A program made the position numbers and the translations under genes. The notes below the pieces were generated by a model. It worked only from the letters and a program-made list of their open reading frames with translations, ran no database searches and was not told where the DNA came from. Below are positions 1-5,580 of a stretch of 5,580 bases of DNA, piece by piece. Source of the DNA: Bacteroidetes bacterium HGW-Bacteroidetes-12 (GTDB lineage Bacteria; Bacteroidota; Bacteroidia; Flavobacteriales_E; Vicingaceae); the NCBI GenBank assembly GCA_002841035.1, contig PHDR01000197.1, forward strand, positions 1 through 5,580. The letters are read 5' to 3'. Position 1 is the first letter of the stretch. Each line of letters begins with the position of its first letter.

Positions 1-692
1 TTCAGCCACTTTTTACTGCCGTAATTTTTACCATAATTTTTAACAATGTAGCAGAAATTGACACCGATGGTATTCCTCCCTTTCTATACAATTTAGCTGG
101 AATTACCATCTGGAATTATTTTAAAGATTGTTTATTAGCAACATCAGATACATTTAAAAGCAATCAACATATTTTTGGAAAAGTTTATTTCCCAAGGTTA
201 ATATTGCCTTTGTCTGTGGTACTTTCTAACCTCATAAAATTTTGTATTCAGCTCATTGTTTTTGTTGCGTTTTATACATACTACACCGCAAATGGTGTTG
301 AAGTTTCTCCTAATAAACTCATCGTGTTTTTTCCAATTTTAGTTATTACTATGGGATTTTTTAGCTTAGGGCTAGGAATGATTATTTCCTCTATGGTAAC
401 AAAATATAGAGATTTAGTTTTTTTATTGCAATTTGGCGTTCAATTGTTAATGTATCTTTCATTGGTAGCCTATCCGCTAAGTTTAATACAAGAAAAATTA
501 CCCACACTTTCGTGGATAGTTGAATTTAACCCAATGGCCCACATCATAGAAACATCACGATTTATGTTGCTTAATTCGGGCGAAATATCCCTAAATTGGA
601 TAACTTATACCGTAATAGTAACAATTGTAACCTTTTTGCTTGGCTTAATAATTTTTAACCGTACCGAAAAAAGATTTATAGATACCATTTAA
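1..692 (+). CDS. wzm: ABC-2 type polysaccharide export permease, Wzm-like (5' end missing)
   Basis: This is the membrane subunit of an ABC exporter that moves a lipid-linked polysaccharide across the inner membrane. The open frame runs in from the left edge: whole codons begin at base 3, giving 229 visible residues before TAA at 690–692. Family members are usually about 260–290 residues, so roughly 40–60 N-terminal residues lie outside the window. The fragment opens with QPLFTAVIFT and continues with DGIPPFLYNLAGI, FGKVYFPRLILPL, a KYRD loop and a late NPM motif, all typical of the Wzm/ABC2_membrane family. Hydrophobic stretches near fragment residues 1–14, 26–43, 68–94, 106–131, 138–160 and 199–218 fit a multi-pass membrane protein. 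Its stop overlaps the next gene's ATG by one base (TAATG), implying translational coupling with its ATPase partner. The role is well supported; the exact glycan is unknown. Confidence 0.93.
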   Translation, partial: QPLFTAVIFTIIFNNVAEIDTDGIPPFLYNLAGITIWNYFKDCLLATSDTFKSNQHIFGKVYFPRLILPLSVVLSNLIKFCIQLIVFVAFYTYYTANGVEVSPNKLIVFFPILVITMGFFSLGLGMIISSMVTKYRDLVFLLQFGVQLLMYLSLVAYPLSLIQEKLPTLSWIVEFNPMAHIIETSRFMLLNSGEISLNWITYTVIVTIVTFLLGLIIFNRTEKRFIDTI

Positions 693-1960
693 TGAGCAAA
701 AACGAAATCATATTAAAAGTTGAAAACATTTCTAAACAATATCGTTTGGGAATAGTTGGCACTGGCACCATAGCCGATGATTTAACCCGTTGGTGGTATT
801 TGGTTAGAGGAAAAGAAGACCCTTTTTTAAAAGTTGGAGAAACCAATGAACGAAGCAAGAAAGGCAACTCCGATTATGTTTGGTCGCTAAAAGACATCAG
901 TTTTGATGTTATGCGAGGCGATGTAATTGGAATTATCGGAAAAAACGGAGCTGGAAAATCTACTTTACTAAAAATTTTATCGAGAGTAACAAGTCCAACT
1001 ACAGGCACCATAAAATCGGATGGAAGAATTGCTTCGCTATTAGAAGTTGGCACGGGTTTTCATCCAGAACTTACAGGAAGAGAAAATGTTTTTTTGAATG
1101 GAGCAATTTTAGGAATGACCAAAAAAGAAATTGAAAGCAAATTAGATGAGATTATCGAATTTTCGGGTTGCGAACGCTACATTGACACACCAACAAAAAG
1201 ATACAGCAGCGGAATGACTGTGCGATTGGCTTTTGCAGTAGCGGCTTTTTTAGAACCCGATATTTTAATTGTTGATGAAGTGTTGGCTGTTGGCGATGCC
1301 GAATTTCAGAAAAAAGCCATCGGAAAAATGAAAGACATTTCGAGTGGAGATAATGGCAGAACCGTATTATTTGTTAGTCATAATATGGCTGCGGTTCAGA
1401 ATTTGTGTCCAAAGAGCATTTTGTTAGAATACGGGAAAGTTATTATGAAAGGAGAAACAAATGATGTAATTACGCATTATTTATCCTCTCAAAATAGAAA
1501 TTTTACTAAACTTTCTGAAATTGAAAACCGACAAGGGAACGGTAGCTTATTATTTAAAGAAAGTAGTATAAAAGGCATAGAAACACAAAATGGAATTATT
1601 GAAACTTTTAAGGATGTTGCTTTAGATTTAGAATATGATTTGAATATCGAAAAAGTGTTGAATTTCAGGATTGATATTGGGATTAATAACTACTTAGGCG
1701 ATAGAGTTGCTTGGGTTTCGTCCCAAACATTACCAGCAAGTTTTGATATAAAAAACAAAAAAATTTCCTTCATGATATCCAACTTACCATTGGCTCCTGG
1801 AGATTATAATTTGAATATTTTTTGTGAAATTAATAATGAAATAGCTGATTGGTTAACTGGTGTTGTACCTTTTACTGTTGCAGAAAAAGATTATTACAAT
1901 TCTGGGAAAGTTGTTCCTTCCAATCAAGGAGCAATTTTGCTCGACTTTAAAATTTGTTAA
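692..1960 (+). CDS. wzt: Polysaccharide ABC exporter ATPase with C-terminal substrate-recognition domain, Wzt-like
   Basis: This is the ATP-hydrolysing subunit that pairs with the Wzm-like permease just upstream. The 422 residues begin at an ATG overlapping the permease stop. The nucleotide-binding domain (about 6–250) shows the Walker A motif GKNGAGKST (83–91), the signature YSSGM (171–175), Walker B ILIVDE (191–196) and the H-loop histidine in FVSHNM (H230). An insert at about 19–62 (RLGIVGTGTIADDLTRWW onward) lies between the first strands, as is common in O-antigen Wzt proteins. Residues about 265–422 form a separate C-terminal region predicted to be a beta-sandwich of the Wzt_C type. In E. 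coli O8/O9a-type systems this domain binds the modified non-reducing end of the glycan before export. Total length is close to the 431-residue E. coli O9a protein, so the gene appears complete. Teichoic acid export (TagH) is less likely given the tail and the Gram-negative-style neighbours. Confidence 0.95.
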   Translation: MSKNEIILKVENISKQYRLGIVGTGTIADDLTRWWYLVRGKEDPFLKVGETNERSKKGNSDYVWSLKDISFDVMRGDVIGIIGKNGAGKSTLLKILSRVTSPTTGTIKSDGRIASLLEVGTGFHPELTGRENVFLNGAILGMTKKEIESKLDEIIEFSGCERYIDTPTKRYSSGMTVRLAFAVAAFLEPDILIVDEVLAVGDAEFQKKAIGKMKDISSGDNGRTVLFVSHNMAAVQNLCPKSILLEYGKVIMKGETNDVITHYLSSQNRNFTKLSEIENRQGNGSLLFKESSIKGIETQNGIIETFKDVALDLEYDLNIEKVLNFRIDIGINNYLGDRVAWVSSQTLPASFDIKNKKISFMISNLPLAPGDYNLNIFCEINNEIADWLTGVVPFTVAEKDYYNSGKVVPSNQGAILLDFKIC

Positions 1961-1962
1961 GT

Positions 1963-2706
1963 ATGTTAGAAAAATTAAAAAAATACCTTAAACAGTTAGA
2001 ATCTAACCAGCAACTTATTCTAAATGAAATTAATAACTCAAAAAAACAAGCTGAAGAAGTAGAATGGGCTAACATTTATCACGACAGTATTCGGGGAAAA
2101 AAATGGTTAGAAGAACTTCCTATAAACGTGGGAAGATGGGCAGGAAACTATTCATTTTTTTATGTTTTAAATAGAATTTTAAACGATTATAAACCTAAAA
2201 AAATTTTAGAATTAGGGTTAGGTGAATCATCAAAAGTAATTTCTGCTTATTTAGATAATTACTTAACTGAAACTTGCCATCTCATCATAGAACAAGATGA
2301 AAATTGGGCAACATCATTTAAAGAAAAATTTACCTTGTCAAAAAATTCAACCATAGAAGTTTTGCCATTAGAACAATGCGTAATAAATAACTTCAATGTA
2401 AATAGTTACAACAATTTTGCTAAAAAAATAACGGACACCTTTGATTTATATGTTGTTGATGGTCCTTTTGGTTCCGACCGATTTTCTCGTTATGACATTA
2501 TTAGCTTAGTTAAAAAATTTAAACCTTCTCATGAATTTATTATTTTGTTTGACGACACCAACAGAAAGGGGGAATTTGAAACTTGCGAAGAAATTAAATC
2601 CATTTTAGAACAACGTAAAATCACCTTTTTTTCTGGTTATTATGAGGGAGTTAAAGGTTCAACAATAATTACATCAGAAAAGTACAAATACGCTACCTCT
2701 TTATAA
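1963..2706 (+). CDS. Putative class I SAM-dependent methyltransferase (Rossmann-fold), substrate unknown
   Basis: The protein has 247 residues if started at ATG 1963, two bases after the wzt stop. A TTG at 1954 is in frame but would overlap wzt and add only three residues, so ATG is preferred. Residues about 1–35 are charged and helical (LEKLKKYLKQLESNQQ), possibly a short coiled coil. The core shows ILELGLGESS (81–90), resembling SAM-binding motif I; an acidic residue after the second strand in LIIEQDENW (107–115); a DLYVVDGPFGSDRFSRYD segment (161–178); and FIILFDDTN (192–200), like the fourth and fifth strands of a class I methyltransferase. No signal peptide or membrane helix is seen, so it is probably cytoplasmic. 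Its place between the exporter genes and glycosyltransferases suggests it modifies the glycan, but the acceptor cannot be read from the sequence. The fold is fairly secure; actual methyl transfer is an inference. Confidence 0.72.
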   Translation: MLEKLKKYLKQLESNQQLILNEINNSKKQAEEVEWANIYHDSIRGKKWLEELPINVGRWAGNYSFFYVLNRILNDYKPKKILELGLGESSKVISAYLDNYLTETCHLIIEQDENWATSFKEKFTLSKNSTIEVLPLEQCVINNFNVNSYNNFAKKITDTFDLYVVDGPFGSDRFSRYDIISLVKKFKPSHEFIILFDDTNRKGEFETCEEIKSILEQRKITFFSGYYEGVKGSTIITSEKYKYATSL

Positions 2707-2716
2707 AATAATAAAA

Positions 2717-4348
2717 ATGGCTAACCAATTAGCTCCCATAGTTTTATTTACATACAATCGTCCTGAACACACACAACAAGTGCTCGATGCGTTAGCATTA
2801 AATAATGAAGCTAAGGAAAGCATTTTATATATTTATTGTGATGGAGCAAAAGAAAATGCGACAGAGATAGATATAGAGAAAATTAATGCTGTAAAATCCA
2901 TTGCAAACAATGAAAACCGATTTAAGGAAGTTATTGTTACTGAACAAACAGAAAACAAAGGATTAGCCGATTCAATTATAGAAGGCGTTACTGGAATAAT
3001 TAATGCTCATGGAAAAATTATTGTTTTAGAAGATGATATAAAAGTAGAATCCTCTTTTTTAAATTACATGAATGCCGCACTTGATTATTTTGAAAATAAA
3101 CAAGAAGTGTTTCATATTAATGGTTTTAACAACGAAACTAACTTACAGTATCTCTTAAAAGATTTCTATTTTTTACATTTTATGAGTTGTTGGGGTTGGG
3201 CTACATGGAAAGATAGGTGGAATAAAATAAATAAAGACCATAACTATTTTTATAACAAATTACATGAAAATCCTGCTGATTTAGCAAAATTCAACTACGA
3301 TAATGTATTAAGTTTTGATGAACAATTAAAAGCAAATATTGATGGCAAAATAAAAACGTGGGCAATTTTGTGGTTTTCTACTGTTTACTTTAATAATGGA
3401 TTGTGTTTAACCCCAAAATATTCGTTTGTTGAAAATATTGGAATGGACGGAACAGGAATTCATTGTGATGTTAATGAAAATCATAAAAAATTATATCATT
3501 CTAAAAATGTGCCTTTAGTCGATTTCTATAAAAAATTAGAATTTAACGAACCGAAACTGGCTAAAATTCATTTAAAAATGTTTTATAAATATGGACAACA
3601 TTTTAGCTATTTCAATAAAATAAAAGAAATTGTAGTCCGAAATTGGGTTAAAACAAAATCCATTATAAAAAAATTAATTGGCTACAAAAAAGAAATGTTG
3701 ATTGAGCAAATTCAATGTGAAAAAAAGTGGTATGGAAATGATTATGGAGGTTTTTTTGTTCATCCAACCACATTAAATGAAAAATCAATTGTCTATTCTT
3801 TTGGAATTGGTGAAGACATTTCTTTTGATGAAGCAATTATTAAAAATCATGGTGCAACTGTTTTTGCTTTTGACCCTACTCCCAAATCAATCAATTGGAT
3901 AAAAAAACAACAGCTTCCTCCAAATTTTCATTTTTATGACTTTGGCATTGACATTATTGATGGAAAACGAATTTTTCATTTACCAATAAATGACGAACAT
4001 GTTTCAGGCAGCATTCACCAACCAAATCACGTAACTAAAAACAAACAAGTTGAAGTGAATATGAAATCCATTTCAAGTATATTGAAGGAACTTAATCACT
4101 CCAAAATTGATGTACTAAAAATGGATATAGAAGGTTCTGAATATGACGTATTGGAAGACATTCTCACTGTTGATATTAAAATAAATCAATTGTTAATTGA
4201 ATTTCACGATCGATTTTTTGAGCATGGACAAGAAAAATCAAAAGCCATCATAAAAAAATTAGCTAAAAAGGGGTTTTTAATTTTTGGTGTTTCAGCTTCA
4301 AAAGAAGAGGTATCATTCATTCACAAAAGCGTGTTGCACAACATTTAA
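2717..4348 (+). CDS. Bifunctional protein: GT-A-type glycosyltransferase fused to FkbM-family methyltransferase
   Basis: A 543-residue protein starts at ATG 2717, ten bases after the previous stop, with an A-rich leader and no Shine-Dalgarno sequence. Residues about 5–290 look like a GT2/GT13-like glycosyltransferase: PIVLFTYNRPEHT (7–19) opens the fold, NKGLADSI (80–87) follows, LEDD (104–107) is the likely metal/nucleotide-sugar acidic motif, and SCWGWATWKDRW (157–168) and YSFVENIGMDGTG (235–247) are acceptor-side blocks. A lysine-rich linker (about 300–328) leads to an FkbM (Methyltransf_21) domain at about 330–543, with GIGEDISFD (363–371) as SAM motif I, AFDPTP (384–389) after strand two, and LKMDIEGSEYDVLE (467–480), the hallmark FkbM block. 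FkbM enzymes O-methylate hydroxyl groups. The two halves probably add a sugar and methylate the glycan, though same-residue action is a guess. The reading frame is continuous, with no sign of a frameshift joining two genes. Confidence 0.85.
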   Translation: MANQLAPIVLFTYNRPEHTQQVLDALALNNEAKESILYIYCDGAKENATEIDIEKINAVKSIANNENRFKEVIVTEQTENKGLADSIIEGVTGIINAHGKIIVLEDDIKVESSFLNYMNAALDYFENKQEVFHINGFNNETNLQYLLKDFYFLHFMSCWGWATWKDRWNKINKDHNYFYNKLHENPADLAKFNYDNVLSFDEQLKANIDGKIKTWAILWFSTVYFNNGLCLTPKYSFVENIGMDGTGIHCDVNENHKKLYHSKNVPLVDFYKKLEFNEPKLAKIHLKMFYKYGQHFSYFNKIKEIVVRNWVKTKSIIKKLIGYKKEMLIEQIQCEKKWYGNDYGGFFVHPTTLNEKSIVYSFGIGEDISFDEAIIKNHGATVFAFDPTPKSINWIKKQQLPPNFHFYDFGIDIIDGKRIFHLPINDEHVSGSIHQPNHVTKNKQVEVNMKSISSILKELNHSKIDVLKMDIEGSEYDVLEDILTVDIKINQLLIEFHDRFFEHGQEKSKAIIKKLAKKGFLIFGVSASKEEVSFIHKSVLHNI

Positions 4349-5232
4349 CTTGATAACTATTTCAACCATATCAACATCAAATACTGGTGGTGCAGGCATT
4401 GCAGCATTGAGGTTACATAAAAGTTTAAATCAACAGAAACTTGTTTCTTCTACTTTTATTAATACTGTAAATGAAAATAGTAATGAAAAAATTGTTCGAG
4501 TTCAACCAAGTATTATGGTTAATAGTGGTGAGCATTTGATAAATAGAATACATAGAAAAATTAATAGAACTCTAAAAACGAATCTACCTCTTTTTATAGA
4601 TAATTTAACTCGGTTTAAAAGTAAAATCAATAATTACACGCTAAATTGTGAAATAGCTTCCCTCCCATTTTCTCAATTTAAAGTTGAAAAAGAACCAACA
4701 CTTTTAAATTCCGACCTCATTCATTTACATTGGGTCGCTGAATGTATAAATTACCCAACATTTTTTAAAAGTATAAAAAAACCCATTGTCTGGACCCTGC
4801 ACGACATGAATCCTTTTCAAGGAATTTTTCATTATAAAAATGATGAGATAAATAATCCTTCTATATCAAAAATAGATAAGGAAATACAACGGTTAAAGAA
4901 TACATTTATACATCGAAATCAAAACATTCACATCGTATGCCTAACCGATTGGATGTATCAAGCATCAAAAAACAGTGCTATTTTAGGGGGATATCCTCAC
5001 TATTTAATACCTAATGGACTTGATTTTACTCAATTTAAAACAGCACTATCTAAAGATGAATTAAAAGCAACGTATTCAATTAACAACAATAATAAAACCT
5101 TACTTTTTATTTCTCAAGACATTAAAAATCCAAGAAAAGGTTTTGACCTTTTAAAAAATTCATTGGATTTAATAACCGATACCCCATTCAACGTAGTTAC
5201 TGTTGGCAATAATCAAGTTGAATTGCCAACTA

Positions 5233-5262
5233 ATTTCAATCACATTCATTTTAATCACATTG
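5233..5262. repeat. Imperfect 15-base tandem repeat at the breakpoint
   Basis: Two adjacent 15-base units, 5233–5247 (ATTTCAATCACATTC) and 5248–5262 (ATTTTAATCACATTG), differ at two positions and share AATCACATT exactly (5238–5246 and 5253–5261). In the glycosyltransferase frame they encode FNHI twice. The right copy is also the part that reads as peroxiredoxin (NVIKM) on the minus strand. Such a short shared sequence could have served as microhomology for recombination or as a false overlap in assembly. Chance repetition in AT-rich coding DNA is possible. Confidence 0.6.
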
Positions 5263-5264
5263 AA
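5247..5264. other. Breakpoint joining two unlike sequences (probable chimeric junction)
   Basis: Left of here the sequence is AT-rich polysaccharide-cluster DNA; right of here it is a peroxiredoxin gene on the opposite strand with clearly higher GC. Both genes lose their C-terminal parts at this point. The 18 bases read plausibly in both: HFNHIE for the glycosyltransferase on plus and FNVIKM for the peroxiredoxin on minus. The exact join therefore cannot be placed more finely and may have used a short shared sequence. Assembly chimera is favoured over genuine recombination, but the sequence alone cannot decide. Confidence 0.72.
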
Positions 5265-5558
5265 TAATGTGCAGGCGACTTCTTCATGGTCTGACAATAG
5301 TTCAAATTGGAAGCCGAATTTGGCTTTAAAGTTCTCATGCGATTTTAAGCTGTCACGAGAAATGCCAAAGATTTCGGTATCGAGGTTTTTAAATTGCGTG
5401 TAGAGATCTCTGAATTGTACGCCTTGTGTGGTACAGCCCGGGGTTGCATCTTTTGGGTAGAAGTAGATCACCAGGTTTTTTCCAAAGTAATCAGAAAGTT
5501 GAAACTGTTTTCCACTGGTGGCGGCAAGTTGAAAATCAGGTACAGGAAGATTTAACAT
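5247..5558 (-). pseudogene. bcp: Peroxiredoxin of the Bcp/PrxQ type, C-terminus missing at a breakpoint
   Basis: A thiol peroxidase that would reduce hydrogen peroxide and organic peroxides in the cytoplasm. It starts at the ATG whose complement is at 5556–5558 and reads leftward. Residues 1–104 are convincingly Bcp/PrxQ: PDFQLAATSGK (7–17), LVIYFYPKDATPGCTTQ (29–45) with peroxidatic Cys42, FGISRDS (64–70), LLSD (87–90) and CTLFNVIKM (96–104). Relatives continue KNMYGK... and ERSTF... to about 150–160 residues; here homology stops after Met104. The frame then runs another 25 unrelated residues antisense to the glycosyltransferase gene (stop near 5169). Position +5 from Cys42 is Val47, not the resolving cysteine seen in the E. 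coli protein; the role of Cys96 is unknown. A weak AAAGG lies 11 bases upstream of the start (5570–5574). GC is higher than in the other genes, and the motif style suggests a proteobacterium, perhaps betaproteobacterial. Confidence 0.85.
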
Positions 5559-5580
5559 GTGTTTTATAGCCTTTATTATG

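Larger units (their letters stand above)
4350..5267 (+). pseudogene. GT4-type (GT-B fold) glycosyltransferase, C-terminus missing at a breakpoint
   Basis: This reads as 305 residues from a TTG at 4350, one base after the preceding stop; relatives typically have about 400 or more. The TTG start gives MITISTISTSNTGGAGIAAL, matching the usual beginning of this family (hydrophobic strand, then an S-x-S/D-x-GG-A-xIAA-x-RLH block at about 8–23). Other family marks are DLIHLHW (122–128), WTLHDMNPF (148–156), IPNGLDFTQF (220–229) and QDIKNPRKGFDLL (256–268). The Cys-rich segment found after HDM-x-PF in many relatives is absent; this copy has GIFHYKND instead. The reading ends at VGNN...FNHIE, just where the C-terminal Rossmann half should continue with the nucleotide-sugar-binding E-x7-E region. 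Without that half the product could not be active as read. The TAA at 5265–5267 lies within or just past the junction with foreign-looking sequence, so the gene is probably intact in its real genome and is cut here by the join. Confidence 0.82.

Noticed and set aside
204..692. Free-standing 162-residue membrane protein starting at TTG 204
   Set aside because: The same frame is open to base 3 and encodes clear permease motifs upstream (QPLF, DGIPPF, FGKVYFPR), so this is the interior of a longer gene cut by the window edge.
676..867. Minus-strand 63-residue frame
   Set aside because: It lies antisense to the start of the wzt gene, has no recognisable motif and is explained as a shadow of that gene.
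1954..1962. TTG 1954 as the start of the methyltransferase-like gene
   Set aside because: It adds only three residues and overlaps the wzt stop region, while an ATG follows at 1963 immediately after that stop.
4284..4349. ATG 4284 as the start of the GT4 gene
   Set aside because: It would overlap the preceding gene by 65 bases and add residues unlike the family; TTG 4350 aligns with the usual N-terminus.
5169..5246. C-terminal 25 residues of the minus-strand frame as a genuine part of the peroxiredoxin
   Set aside because: Family similarity stops at VIKM (residues 101–104). The remaining residues are antisense to the well-conserved glycosyltransferase frame and lack the expected KNMYGK and ERSTF blocks.
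1..5260. Internal promoters, riboswitches, terminators, tRNAs or CRISPR repeats in the gene run
   Set aside because: Gaps between genes are ten bases or less. I saw no convincing hairpin plus T-tract, no regularly spaced repeats, and no stretch beyond normal coding AT-richness.
5230..5300. Mobile-element insertion or attachment site as the cause of the junction
   Set aside because: No terminal inverted repeats, target-site duplication flanking an element, transposase, integrase or tRNA is present; only a short microhomology-like repeat is seen.
5203..5403. Plus-strand 66-residue frame crossing the breakpoint
   Set aside because: It mixes antisense peroxiredoxin with out-of-frame glycosyltransferase sequence and matches no known family.

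Overview
The window is 5,580 bases. Nearly all of it (about 1–5260) is a tightly packed, AT-rich run of plus-strand genes for making and exporting a cell-surface polysaccharide, most likely an O-antigen-type glycan. A hand count gives 68 G/C of 240 (about 28%) over 4981–5220. The AT-rich codon use, lack of Shine-Dalgarno sequences, the Wzm/Wzt sequence types and the FkbM/GT types suggest a member of the Bacteroidota, perhaps Flavobacteriia-like. That assignment rests on sequence style, not on a search.

Layout: the 3' part of an ABC-2 permease (wzm-like, open at the left edge) overlaps by one base the ATPase gene (wzt-like), which has a C-terminal glycan-binding-type extension. Next come a small Rossmann-fold protein that looks like a class I methyltransferase, a 543-residue protein joining a GT-A-type glycosyltransferase to an FkbM methyltransferase domain, and a GT4-type (GT-B fold) glycosyltransferase that probably starts at a TTG one base after the preceding stop. 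The genes are separated by -1, 2, 10 and 1 bases, so one operon is likely. No internal promoter or terminator was seen.

At about 5247–5264 the sequence changes character. The GT4 gene stops before its C-terminal nucleotide-sugar-binding half. A minus-strand peroxiredoxin gene (Bcp/PrxQ type) enters from the right and loses its own C-terminus at the same point. GC rises to about 41% (98/240 over 5281–5520), and the peroxiredoxin looks proteobacterial, perhaps betaproteobacterial. Two unrelated genes are cut tail-to-tail at one spot that reads sensibly in both. The likeliest explanation is a chimeric join, either a metagenome mis-assembly or less likely a real illegitimate recombination. The last 310 bases should not be assumed to belong to the same genome.

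Working model for the left part (inference): the GT-A domain and the GT4 enzyme add sugars on a cytoplasmic lipid-linked glycan, one or both methyltransferase-like domains decorate or cap it, Wzt's C-terminal domain recognises the finished chain, and Wzm/Wzt export it. No wholly new system is demonstrable here. The most distinctive items are the GT–FkbM fusion, the placement of two methyltransferase-type domains directly after a Wzt with a substrate-recognition tail, and the breakpoint.
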